Both the position numbers and the translations under genes were made by a program. Below, one piece after another: positions 1-11,554 of a DNA stretch of 64,000 nt. The stretch's first letter is position 1; each line of letters begins with the position of its first letter. A model generated the notes under the pieces. The model saw only the letters and a program-made list of their open reading frames with translations. It was not told the DNA's origin and did no database searches. The stretch lies in contig CM049315.1 of the NCBI GenBank assembly GCA_026874595.1, positions 37,774,164 through 37,838,163 on the forward strand. Reading direction: 5' to 3'. Source of the DNA: Sipunculus nudus. Lineage: Eukaryota > Annelida > Sipuncula > Golfingiida > Sipunculidae.

Positions 1-360
1 GGTATGATGGCTCTTGAGTACTGTTCAGGTGGTGAATTAGTATAGTACCTTCTGCTTGATTAATCAGCTGTTAAACTACATTAATCTATCAATATCAGGT
101 CACTGCCCTGTATTTTTATATAAAGCGTTTTGAAGGTGATGCATCCAAGTAAACATCAAGTGTTATTTCTATCTATTACAACTGTTGTTAACACTGTCAA
201 CATGTATTTACTTGCTGCTACTGGTATGGTGGCTCTGCTCTTCTGTTCTTTAAGCTACTTTTTTGCTGTTATCTGTGTCTAAAAAAAACCCCTGTCATAT
301 TTACTTTAATTGGCAGATGTAAAATACAGGTCACCTGGTTAGTCCTGGTCTGTTTTGGTT
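1..360. other. No recognisable feature
   Basis: AT-rich single-copy-looking sequence. I see no open frame, terminal repeat or tandem structure here. Confidence 0.5.
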
Positions 361-840
361 GATAACTTGCATAATGGATTTTTGGACATGAATTGTCAAT
401 ATGTGCATAATGGGCTTGTGGGTATATCAGCATGTGCATAATGAATTGTTTAACATTCAAAACTTATGCATTTATGCATTACATGATTAGTCCACAGTGG
501 CCTGTTGGACACATGAACATGTGATTTAAGGACTGTTAACTTTATGAAAATGTAACTAGTGGACTATTGGGGACATAGGTACTTGCATAATGGACTGTTG
601 GACATGTGGAATGAACATGTGCATAATGGATTGTTGGACTCGTGGAAAAGTACATAATGGACTGTTTGATATATATGAGCATGCAAGTGCAATATATGGA
701 CTGCTTGACACAAGAACAGTCCATATAAATATGTGCATAATGGATTGTTGGACACATTGACAATTGCAAATGACTATTGGATACATGAGCTTTTGCATAA
801 TGGACTTTTGGATATATAAGCATTTCAATAACAAACAGTC
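361..840. repeat. Degenerate minisatellite, ~31-37 bp period
   Basis: A motif close to TGCATAATGGAYTGTTGGAC recurs at about 369, 400, 432, 585, 621, 653, 690, 735 and 795, separated by short variable linkers. The spacing drifts between about 31 and 37 bases, so the array is old and imperfect. The minus-strand open frames of 63 to 112 codons over this array, rich in repeated 'IHYAH'-like peptides, arise from the repeat. The period is not a fixed multiple of three, which argues against coding. Confidence 0.75.
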
Positions 841-1659
841 AGACACTTTGATAACGGACATGTTGTCTCTTAAATATTGAAAGGTGGGACACAAAAAATT
901 GAATAATGAACAGTGGGAAACCTTTTTGCTGACCTTAGAGAGTGAGCAGTGAGATGTGTTGGACCAGTTGGAAAATAGAGAGATGCACAGATGAGATTAC
1001 ATGGATGAGGAACAAATTAGGCAATTAAATAGTTGACAAGGAACAGTAGGATTAATATGTGGTTGTCTTAATACTTCTCAGTTTACTAATATAGAATGAG
1101 CATTTGTTTGGAGGTATGCAGGCAGCATGCTTATTATCATGTACATTTGGTTACCTAACAGCATTGATAACCTATGTCTGCAGATAACTGATGGTATGAG
1201 CTCATATAAAACTCCATCCCTGTGACACCAGATGTTTGTGATTTATGGATTATTGTTAGTTTCAAAGTCAGCTAGCTGCTTCTGAGTCAAGAGTCCAAAA
1301 GATGGACCTTGGGAATCAAAGGTACTGTTCTGCCCATTGGCCTCGGTCCTTTTGATCACACAGAGCCTGAAACAAGACCAGTAGTGGTTGGCACAGGCAT
1401 CCATGGCAGTGAGACTGACCCACGGGAATATGATGGCATTCTACAGGCTCAGAGGAATAAATTATCACAGACTTGGTGGTGAATTAGTGAATTCTAAAGT
1501 GACTTTGCAGGCTTGCTCCAGGGGAATTGCTAAAAGCCAGAGAAAATTATGAAACATTAATTATATGGTGTATGATTTATTAGGGCCCTACTTCAAAAGT
1601 GGTGTGGTATACATGTAGTGATCACTGTGTCTTAGCATCTGTCTGTCCTTATGTCCATC
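841..1659. other. Mostly featureless stretch with one short + strand open frame
   Basis: No repeat structure is visible. A 68-codon open frame without a defined start runs 1276-1482 on the + strand. Its composition looks protein-like, but its length is what chance gives in a window this size and I recognise no domain. Confidence 0.4.
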
Positions 1660-2395
1660 AGTGATGCTTTACTTCGTGCACAATATCTTAAAAAGAACAT
1701 GCTAGATCTTTCTCAGATTCACAGAGATGATTGGTAGCTATGAGGACTCCATCCATGTAGAATAAAAGGTCTGTCAATATTCAAGTATGATGCCAGAGCA
1801 CAGTTGGTGATTTTCTTTCCCATGCTGTATCTCAGCAAGAACATGCTTGATCCTTCTCAGATTCACAGGGATCATTTGGGCCAATGAGTGCTCCAGACAT
1901 TTTGAATTCCAGACCTGTCAGAATTCCAATATGGCTGCCAGAGCCCAATCGGTGATTTCTTTAGCATGCCATATATCAACAAGGACATGCTAGATCTTTC
2001 TCAAGTTCAAAGAGATGATTAGTAGCTTTGAGGACTCCATCCCTGTAGAATAAAAGGTCTGTTAATATTCCAATATGGCTGCCAGAGCACAATTGGTGAT
2101 TTCTTTAGCATGCCATATATCAACAAGGACATGCTAGATCTTTCTCATATGTGCAGGATAGATTGGTACCCATGAGGGCTCCATCCCCATCACACTACAC
2201 ACATGCCTAAAATCCAATATGGCGGCCAGACCTCAGTAGGAGATCCTCTGTCACAAACATTTTCACAAACAGAATACTTTTGATCTTTTCAAATTCACTA
2301 GGATGATTGGTGCCTATGAGGACTCTTTCCCTATACAGTCCTGCTTAAAAAAATATGGCTGCCAGAGTACAGTGGGTGATTTTGAAATGCACACA
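1660..2395. repeat. Tandem array, ~144-bp unit, five diverged copies
   Basis: The unit contains ATGCTAGATCTTTCTCA, then a segment near GATGATTGGTAGC, GAGGACTCCATCC, then AATATGGCTGCCAGAGC and GGTGATTTCTTTAGC. Equivalent positions fall at about 1705, 1848, 1992, 2137 and 2282, giving steps of 143 to 145 bases. Copies three and four are the most alike. The array looks like a satellite-style expansion of a dispersed repeat. Confidence 0.85.
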
Positions 2396-2579
2396 GTATT
2401 TTAGACATATCTTCTTTAATATGATTTGAACCAGTGGGATTTTTGTTCCCTTATGCATATTGATAAAAACCTGTTTCTGTTTGTCATATTTTTAAACTAT
2501 AAACTTTACTTTTCACCCATGTGTGAACTAGTCATGCACTACCAGAAATACTTTTAGCAGTAATCCTACTATAATTTGA

Positions 2580-2840
2580 AGAAGTGTTATTCTGCTCTGT
2601 CTCTGCAGATAGATGCTCACCTGGATGCTCTCTTTGGAGCACTTTCATTTTGCATCCCTCCGTTCTTGTGAATCCTGACAAGTTTATTACTCAGTTTCTT
2701 GAAACAAAATTCTCTCTGCACACAGATTCTCATCTGAGCACTGGCCGTGGAATACATTCATGTCACTATGCGCACTTGTAAAAATTATGGGTTTACTGCT
2801 AGTGCAGTTTAACATGATCTTCCCTGTCGTTAACAAAGTA
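2580..2840 (+). repeat. Dispersed repeat family A, copy 1 (diverged)
   Basis: This copy shares blocks with 17085-17370, 47935-48185 and, inverted, 38905-39150: GTGTTATTC near the left end, CTCTGCAGATAGAT, TGACAAGTTTATT, and AAAATTATGGGT...CTGCTAGT near the right. It is the most diverged of the four copies. No terminal inverted repeats or target duplication are visible. Confidence 0.6.
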
Positions 2841-2864
2841 GAAATGGAAGTAGAACATAATCCG

Positions 2865-2950
2865 GTGGCTAAGCCTTTGGTCTTTAGAGCTAAGGTCCTT
2901 AGTTTGATCCCTACAAGTGCCTTAGAGGCATAATGGTTAAATCTGAACAT
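2865..2950 (+). repeat. Possible tRNA-like remnant
   Basis: GGTGGCTAAG near the left and TTAGTTTGATCCCT resemble decayed A-box and B-box promoter blocks of a tRNA-derived repeat. No cloverleaf can be closed, so this is a weak call. Confidence 0.25.
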
Positions 2951-3029
2951 CAGAAGTTCATTGAGGTGCCTGAACTATAGGTTGAAATATTTTATTTTTT
3001 TCTAAGCCCCATAAATAAAAAAAAAGGCC

Positions 3030-3215
3030 TGGACATTTGAGGAGCAAAAAGCCTTTCCACTCGGCTTGGGACCGGTGTTCGATCCCCGGTGTGGCTATAA
3101 GAGTGGGTTGCACTGATCTGTCTAGGATGAGTGATCTTCTCCGGGTTCCTTGGTTTCTTCTACTTCCAGATATTACAGAAATCCATCATCAGTGCCATAG
3201 AAAGTGCCTGAATCA
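3030..3215 (+). mobile_element. tRNA-derived SINE relic
   Basis: A B-box-like segment, GGTGTTCGATCCCCGG, near 3072-3088 is followed by a body containing CTCCGGGTTCCTTGGTTTC. That layout is typical of tRNA-headed SINEs in marine invertebrates and vertebrates. The tRNA head is degenerate and no functional anticodon arm can be drawn. Classification below 'tRNA-derived SINE' is not possible here. Confidence 0.55.
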
Positions 3216-3243
3216 GTTGTAATAACTATTTGTATGATTGCCA

Positions 3244-3560
3244 GCTTCTTTGGCTCAGGGGTAGAGCACAAGACTCAAAGCTGGGAGGTGAGATTTTGAC
3301 AGTCGGCCCCCACCCAGGGTGAGCACTCTGCAGGCCTTACAGGAAGGCTGTGCTCCACAGCCGTGTATCACTAAAAATCGAGTGTGTCTTTTGGGGGTTC
3401 CTAGGTGTTATGACCAAGCAATGGGGATGATTACACACCAAGGACTTCAGGTGCGTTAAACACCAGGCCTGGGTGACAGCATGATACAAAAATAGTGGAA
3501 GCGAGTGTTACCTCCATGTTACCTAGTCCCAAACTGAAATAGAACTCTGCAGATGTACAA
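3244..3560 (+). mobile_element. Second tRNA-derived SINE relic
   Basis: TGGCTCAGGGGTAGAGC at 3251-3267 is a near-canonical RNA polymerase III A-box as found in tRNA heads. The expected B-box downstream is decayed. The body contains GTGCGTTAAACACCAG, a SINE-body style motif. It lies directly after the other SINE relic with a short gap, so insertion sites cluster here. Confidence 0.55.
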
Positions 3561-6500
3561 ACTTGATTAAAAATTAGTTAGGAGAGCATTAAACAAATGG
3601 AGGTGATTACCTCCTAAAAAAAACTGTTAAAAAATATTTGTACAATCCAGGTAAAATTAATAAAAGTTTATATTTTTTATGTTCATTAAAAAAAATGTAT
3701 GGTTATCTCCATCCTCAGTCAATAGACTTCCACTAGCAGGTAATGGACCTAGCATATAAAAAACACACCAGAAAGGTCCTGTCTGTAAATCATCCATACT
3801 TGGTTTGTGGAGATAAAGAATGTCTTAGGATTATTCCTTTATCTCAATCTGACAACACAAAAAAAGAAAACAAAATACCTGAAGGTTTTCTTCTGGAGGG
3901 TTGTGAAAGCAGACCCTGCAGTTGCTGGAGGAGGATGAGGACATCTGAAGGCTAGAGAACCTGATGGCTCAGCTGTTAAAAAAGCACATTGTAAGTCTGA
4001 GCACAAGATGATCAAAGGATCTCCCTTCGTGTCTCTCTGTAAGAAATGATTGTACCTTCCTATACAGACCAAGCAAGGAAAGAGACATTGTGTTTAACCT
4101 TTCACAGCCACAAGATTTCTTGTTATAGATTGTTTCTATTCAAGTCAGTTCTGTCTTTCTTTTATGTATTATTATATCTTATGTTATTCCTTGCTTGATT
4201 TAGATGTCACTTTTTCCCATGCAGGACATTTATAAAAGGGGAATATTTCAATGACACATGCTTGGTATAGCACATAGGCCAAAAGTCACTGTGAGTGGCA
4301 GAATGCTCAAACAGAAGTGGGCAGCATATCTTGATCTTCTCTAAGTTCATGTTTCATACCGATGATTTTTGTGAAAGTATATGTTTATGAGGAATACAGT
4401 ACTCCTTTGATGCATTGTAATATATTTAAATAAACATCATAAAATTTCACCGAAATGTGACAAGCAGCAAAATACTGCTCAATGCACTGAAGTGGCTACT
4501 AACTGCTGCTTTGGCACCTACTTTCTAACAACACAGGTGTCTTGTTTTATGTTTAATAGCTAGCAGTATGGGGCTACTTACTATGCATTTCCTGCTTGCT
4601 GCCCACTGCTTATTTATTGCCAATGTGCTGTTTGTATCGGAGTGTTTCAGCTTGACCTGTACTTGAGTCACTGCATAAGTGTCATGAAATATTGATTCCA
4701 TCCATCAGATTGTCCTGCTTGAGTTGTGTGTCATATTACTCTAGCTTTGGATGAAAAGCTTATGGTCATAACTTTGGTTTATTGTTAAGAATGGTTGGAA
4801 TGCCTCAAGCCTTACTTGTCTGACTATTAATTCTAGTTATATTTTGAGTTTATAACCTTATGTGCATGTTGTTTGAAAGTGGTTGAATACCAGTTCATAT
4901 GGTGCAAAGTAACATCCAATTTAAAAAACCTCTGGTGTAATGTATTTGTTTTATCCTACCATTCTGGCTGTGTATTTATTATAACTGTTAAAACACCTAA
5001 AGCAGAATATTAATAACATTGTCAAAAATACAACGCTGAGATCACTTATGTGTAAAACCTCCATGAATAATAATCTTTGCATTGCAGTCCCTATAACTAC
5101 ACACCCACCTTCTGATGTTCTCACTCCCACTGCAAATGGTATGGAAAAATTCTGATTTGAAGTAACTTAATTAAAACTGTATGAAGTTAGTTTCTAGAGC
5201 CATGCTTTTCATTGAAGTACATGTGTCAGTTATTAGTCAAGTATTGTAGTGGTAGATTATGAATAAAATTTGAATGATAATAAGGTAAAATAATCTGCAA
5301 AATTTGTTAAATGGAAAAGTAATTTTTCCTTAAGGGTATAAAATTTGTTCCCAGCAGAAGCAGTACTGGATGCACCTCATTTGTAGATGAATCAGCTGCA
5401 TCTAATTGTATTAAAATATCTTGAGAGATTAAAATGTATGTCCTTATTTGATTGTTTTCTTTGGATCATAGATTAAAAATTAACAAAAATGTGATCTGTC
5501 CATTGTCCTAGTTAATAGTTCTGATTTAAAATATTATTCCCTGCCAGAGTAATTAATAAACTTGTTGATCTAGCAGCATTGATCAATATGTATATTATAT
5601 GTATCAGTCCTGTACATGGGTATATCATATCAAGCACGCTGTGAGCCATGAAGTAGGCATTTACTGCCAGATCACACTCCCATCATCGCTAACATTGACT
5701 CTCAAGTCGTGTCAATCACGGAAGATCTTGTTACCATGACAACAAGACATCTTGGGTTATGATTCCTCCTATATATAGAAGGCATTTCCCAGTAAGGTGC
5801 GTTATTGAAAATTCATCTGGTCCTTTGAAAATGTTAAACAGACCAGTCACGATCTTGTTGTGTCTGTGATTGTGACTAAACAAAGAATTTAATATCACAT
5901 TGGACTTTCAAAGCAAAATAAAGGAGTTATTAGAATAAATTTATATGATTAACTTGTGGACCATTATTTGCAAGGGTAACATTATTACTGTAAACGGGAA
6001 AGTTTATCTTGCAGGAAAAGTTCTAAGTCTTAACCAAGCTACTTGTTATAGTTATGTCACCCTGTCCTTAGAAAAGGTTGACATTTGCAAGTGCCATTTC
6101 TATATCAGTACTTGCAGAGATGTATAGACATACAATATGATCAAAACATAAGAGGAGCTAGAAAATCATACCATTAACATCAATAAATAGAAAATTGTAT
6201 CAATCAATACATGAGGATAAATATATATGTACATAATTGCTTGTCTGTATAACATCAGATGCGATTGCGAGTTTAGGTTTGTGGATCTTACTGATTGACA
6301 GCCGTTTCTGATATGTACCAAATGACATGGATGATATGGTTTGAGGTTACACACACGGCTGCACACAGCTTCACACCTGGTGCAGAGGAGATTCTCCTGC
6401 GACCGCATCCCTTGATCACTTGCAAACTAGTTTTATTTCAAAGCTATGGCTTGATGGAGTTTCATGTTACTTGCTTGACTTAATTATCTTTCCCAGGATT

Positions 6501-7239
6501 CCAAGATCTGGGATTCATTTTTCAAGTACTAGCTCTTGGCCTGGGGACTTGAGCAAAATTCATATAATTACTACAGCAAAAAGGGATTCCTTTAAATTAA
6601 TTTTGGTATTTAATCACGTACTCAATTACCTATCAAACTGTAAATTTATGCATGGTTTGAATCATTAATGTTCTGATGCTGAACATTGTATTATGTTATA
6701 TCAGTTCACTGTATTTCTGAGTTGAAATAACTCATTTGTTAGCTTAGCTTTTAAACAAAATATAAGGTTTAATGTTCATATATTCTAGCTTGTATCACTT
6801 TTACTGGTTACTGCATTCCTGTAAATTATTCATCGACTGGATGAATTCAAGGCACCGAGTCATGCCATCTGTGTAATGGATAAATTGTCTTATCCAAATA
6901 GTTTACCTGGGTTTACAGTAAGATTGTATGCTCATGTTTTCAGGTACAGTCCTGTTAGACCTTTATACACCTTTAATTTCCAGCAAATTGCTTATGTGAT
7001 AAAGGTTACATTTGTTTATGTTAAATTTTCCAAAGATGGCACCTTTGAAAAAAGCTGCCAATTTTTAGTTATATAATTTTATTAGATAAAGTGTGAATTA
7101 AAATCATTAGGCACTAAAGGCAGGCTTCATGCAGTCAAAAGTTGTTAATTAAAATACAGGTCATTCAGAAATTGCAATTTTGCCATATCATGATATGTGT
7201 AAGCCTGTTGTAAATTAACATGATTAGGCCAAAATAAAA
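3561..7239. other. Long AT-rich stretch without identified features
   Basis: Only short open frames are present and none is recognisable. An imperfect inverted repeat (CTTGTT...AACAAG) lies at about 5728-5748 around an RFX-like motif, with a TATATATAG run some 20 bases downstream; I do not call a promoter from this. Confidence 0.4.
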
Positions 7240-7555
7240 AAAAAAGTATGGTTCTCAGGCACTTTTTTTTCAGAAATCAATGTGGGCGGGCGGTTTTTTT
7301 ATTTTTAATTTTTTGGTATGTTACGATAAAAATGACAAATGATTAGGGAAAAGCATGAAAATAACAGATTTATTTTGCCAAACGAGTAAAAGCCCTACAT
7401 AAAAAAAGGAAATTGTGTGATTTTATCTCATTGAAAGAAATGTCCAAGCGGTTGCAGCCCAAAATTGGTAAGTTTCTGTTGAATATCAAAATAAAAATTT
7501 TTGATGCGGGGGTTTAAAATTGATGCGGGCGGTGCCTAAGAACCATACCTTTTAT
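7240..7555. mobile_element. MITE, TIR AGTATGGTTCTCAGGCAC, copy 1
   Basis: The left end AGTATGGTTCTCAGGCAC (7245-7262) is inverted at the right end as GTGCCTAAGAACCATAC (7532-7548). The body is about 310 bases, contains no coding frame, and has GCGGGCGG-type tracts inside each terminus. A diverged copy lies at 37920-38215. This is a non-autonomous DNA transposon; the superfamily cannot be told from the ends alone. Confidence 0.75.
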
Positions 7556-9044
7556 TTTTTTTGGCTTACCTTTACCTTTAACTTGACCACCCATAACATA
7601 TGAAATTTTATTTTGCTTCTAGTGAATCTGCATTTTCCTGTTATATTGTATTTTTGTCAGCATCTTCCAGACCCAGCCTTGCAGTGTTGCATACACACTG
7701 GTGTTCTTTATATTGATTCAGTGGGGATGTTGGTTTTCTAGTCAGAGCATGCAGACAGGCCTGGTTTAGGATGCATGATTCTTGTACAGGAATCGTGATC
7801 TGGATATAACAGAATTAACAGTATGTTCTCAAGTGTCACTCACAGCTGGTTCACTGAGCTTACATTATTTATTACAGATATCTTGGGCAAGACAGTGCCT
7901 GCAAGATATGTATCTAATCTGCGATATAAGAAAAAAAAATCTTATCTTATTGTTTGTCTATTCAGGTGATGTGGTTGAAATATAAGTTGTAAATTAAACC
8001 AATATATGATATCTTGAAATAAATCTAAATTTTATCATATTATTCTCATAAATCCTGTCAATTTTTGGGCAAACATTATCCATGTTTACTGATTCTGTCC
8101 CAATATTTCTAAACTCCTGTGTGTATCTTTCAGTTTAATTACTTGAAGAATAGTTGTTTCACTTTCTAATGAATTACATTTTTATGTGAGGTAATTCAAA
8201 ACCATCTGATGAACTTAAGAGTGTAATGTGATGAACTTTGTGTGGACTTATGAAAGTTAATTAATGTAAATCTGCCTGTTCATATCTTCTGATCTGGAGA
8301 CTAAATTCTCCATACAATTTGCTTTATATTTGTAAGTTTAATGCAGGTATATTATTTTAAATTGATAGACAGGTGTGTAGACAGACAGATGGACAAAGGG
8401 GATGATCTCTGCATATATTCAGTGGTTATAGATATAATATAAAACCTGTTTATGACAATACTACTATACATTCAGGTGAAAGGAAATGTAAGGTTGCCAT
8501 GATATGAGCCAGGTATGCATATTTATTATTACAAATACATTTATAGTTCACAAGTCTTCTTGACTGTCAGTGAGTGTAAGTTGACCAGGCAGTGGTCTGT
8601 TACCTGTCAAAATCATTCAGGCATATTTAAATGACAAGTTTAACTCAGCAGGGGTATACAAGCTCTAGTTATAGGTAATAGGTTGTGTTGTATTTCTCTG
8701 TGACCCTTGCACTGTAGTTTTAACATACGGTACTTGGAAACATTGAACGCTTGAGACAGAGACATTTAAGTACAGTGAAACTTATTGTCAAGCTCATTAA
8801 AGTTTAATAACCTTTTGCATTGTTATAGATTCATTGAGAGAAATTAATTTCTATATATAATTTCCAAATACAGCTTGATACATTGACCTATCTGTCCCTT
8901 GCATTTTGATACAAGCAGGTCTACTGCACCAACAGTTGTGTAGACAAATTCCATTTATACTTGATTGATCACTTAAATTTATCATATATGTTCAGACTAA
9001 CGTATTTCCTCATTGTCAAGGGCAGTGAATTCCCATGAATGAAC
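7556..9044. other. Unannotated AT-rich stretch
   Basis: No exon, tandem array or paired terminal repeats seen. A short ORF-free region with ordinary AT-rich composition. Confidence 0.4.
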
Positions 9045-9050
9045 AGAGGT

Positions 9051-9062
9051 GGGGGGGGGGGG
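9051..9062. repeat. Poly-G tract
   Basis: Run of twelve G on the + strand. Similar long G runs occur at 38220, 40304 and 48088. Confidence 0.9.
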
Positions 9063-9378
9063 ACAAGAAAGTGCAAATTGTGAAGGGAGGAGTAGGCGTT
9101 GTAGTGCAGTCTTTGGCAGTTTCAGTAGCATTTTTTGTAGTAAATATGTATTTATCTATTTTCAAAATGAATTAAGTTAAAAAGTATTTATTAGGTTAAA
9201 AAAAAGTGGAGTATCAACCCCCCTTCCAACCCTGATCTTCCCCTGATGAAAGATGCTTGTAATGTTCCTCTTTCCATAGCAGGCAGAGCCACCTACAGGT
9301 CTCTTTCCTTACTAAACCAAGTGTAGGCATCACATGATCAGTTTGTTAACAAGATTTTCAATAATGTTTTATTGAATT

Positions 9379-9610
9379 CTAATTTTGATATCATAGGACT
9401 TCTGTGTTCTGGGAAATCCCAGAGTTCACATTCCCTAGCCACTGGATTTTGCTGTATTCTATACATTCAAAAGGTCTGTTGTGTATGATAAGATAGTGCC
9501 TTGGATATATCTAATCGGAAATCCTAATTTTGATATCTCAGCTGCTGTGTTCCAAGAAATCTCAGAGTTCTCATTGTCCTTTACAGATTCCAGCTGTTTG
9601 CTTACACTGA
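9379..9610. repeat. Two-copy tandem repeat, 145-bp period
   Basis: CTAATTTTGATATC begins at 9379 and again at 9524, followed in both copies by CTGTGTTC, AAATC(C/T)CAGAGTTC and further matching blocks. The 145-base step resembles the unit lengths near 1.7 kb and 21.7 kb. Confidence 0.65.
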
Positions 9611-9844
9611 GGAAATAATACTATGTTAACTATATACTTGGCTGCTGTGCTAAAGCTGAGTGTTTATTTCACGAAAATTTTAGGCGACCAGAGCCCTTTC
9701 AAAAGGCTTGAATGGTAAGGTTCCCAAGTAAGGGAGACTTGTTTGGATTATCTTATGAATAGATCAGTTTGGAATATTGTGTAGGCCTTTCACTGTATAA
9801 AGCTGCTTCTCCGCACTGTGCATCAATTGTCCTGACCATGCATG

Positions 9845-9858
9845 GTAACCATGGCAAC
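9845..9858. promoter_or_regulatory. RFX X-box-like motif
   Basis: GTAACCATGGCAAC matches the RFX consensus GTNRCC-N2-RGYAAC at every specified base. There is no gene start nearby, so occupancy is unproven. Confidence 0.35.
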
Positions 9859-11313
9859 AGTTATGTCAGTCAGTGCGGCTGGGTTATCCCTTTTGGATCC
9901 TGATGATGTCACAGTGAAAGGACAGCTTTTTTTTCTCTTGGCTGATGGCAGGACTGAGCCTAAGATACAGTAGCCATGATTAGTACAGGATATACAAGAG
10001 CTCATCTCACGGATTATTTCACAATATTCTTCTAAAGTACATGCTTATGAGAACAGGTTCATGTCATGCATAGAAATGGGATTATTAATATCTGTGTGTT
10101 CATTAAGAGACCACCGCAAAGTATATAGCCATTCCAATATATGTTTCACAAATATCAATTTTTTGCCATACAAAAATTAAATCAGGATTTTTTATTATAT
10201 TGCATGACTCCCTTTTTGCTTTACTATACCACAGCTTGCCTTAGCATGGTGTGTTTGGTTTCAGCACCAGGTAGCTGGCAGGGGGCCAAGAATATATTCA
10301 TACCAATGAGAGTGGGGTATTATACATTGTGCATGCAAGTTTTAAACCTGTGATACTCCTTATTTCAGAAACAGACATTTCCACAGCCCACTTTATAAAT
10401 ATTATCTCAACATTTTTCAGGATGTGGACATAGAAATAAATGAAAAATTGGGATTTCTTTTGTTTAATGTTTAAAACTGTTACTAAAATCAGGTAGTTTG
10501 TAGATATTTCTGATGTTTTAATGAAAATTTTTAACAAACCATTTAAGCATTTTAACCATATGTTTATAACTTATTCACCTCCTGGTATAATATCATTATT
10601 TTAGGGAAACTCGGAGAGAACAAACAATAACTCTATCTGTGATTTGAGATATAGAGTGTAGTTCATACATGTCCACTCTTAGATGAGACTCTTCAGAAAT
10701 CAGATATTTCAGAGACAAGAAAGCAACTACATCTGATGTATGCTTGCTGTAAACCCACATTTCTACAGCAATGAATTTCAGCAATAGAAGCCCCTTCGTT
10801 TGTTCTTATTAACCACTTGATTCCGCAGTCAGATGGACCTTTTGCAGAATATGAATCACTGAAAAAATTTGTCGGTGTAACATTAGCACCTCTGATCATG
10901 CTGACAGTGACAGCGACTAACTGAACAAACGGAGGAGCTTTTCCTTGACATTGGTCTCAGGGGAGTAGGGTTTAGACTGTTGTTATTGCTTAGGAGATGT
11001 GAAAGCTATGCAAAACTCCTAATAAGCTCGTCTGGCAGCCATTTTTTTGGCCCAGAGCAACGAGAGCCTTCAAAGAGTCTTGTTGTTTACAGAATTACAC
11101 GGCGTTTTCTTCAGTTGCAAGAAAGAGACATTCTGTTTAGTGATCTTTTATATGTCTGGGTTGAATCAATAGTAGTTGTGTTCCAAGCAGTGCTGGTGTA
11201 GGTTTCTCGATGATTTGGTTAAACTTAATTTCAGCAGATAAGGATACTTGGATGCTGCTCCCTTTGTGTCATTTAGTCATGAATTTGTTTGAGTCTTGAA
11301 TATTATGTGAAGC
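9859..11313. other. Unannotated stretch
   Basis: Short open frames only, none recognisable. No repeat pairs noticed. Confidence 0.4.
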
Positions 11314-11554
11314 AGTGGACAGTGATATAGGATTTATTTCACTCCAGAAGCTGGGGGTCCAGATGGGGGGTCCAGGGGGTCTGGACCAAATCCTCCCTTT
11401 TTCAGCCACAACCTTTTTTTTAGGGCTTTCAGACAAAATTTTGCAGGCTGGACCCCCCCCCATCTTTTCTGGACCTAGGGACCTTTTCTATGGTAAAATT
11501 ATTAGTCCTCCTGGGTTTGACCCCTCCTTTTCCTAAATCCTGGATCCGCCCCTG
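11314..11554. mobile_element. MITE with CAGGGGCGGATCCAGG-type end
   Basis: The right end reads CTGGATCCGCCCCTG (11540-11554). The left end, near 11314, is a diverged inverted version (CAGTGGACAG...AGGATTT). The body has G- and C-rich blocks such as GGGGGTCCAG and GGACCCCCC. The segment at 20589 begins with the same terminus. It is a short non-autonomous element, possibly hAT-like by end sequence. The overlapping open frames on both strands are by-products of the repeat. Confidence 0.6.

Noticed and set aside
542-894. Overlapping minus-strand frames of 93, 112 and 63 codons
   Set aside because: Three frames open over the same degenerate minisatellite; peptides simply repeat the unit and the period is not a multiple of three.
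3074-3090. Functional tRNA gene
   Set aside because: Only a B-box-like arm is present; acceptor and anticodon stems cannot be formed. Better explained as a SINE relic.
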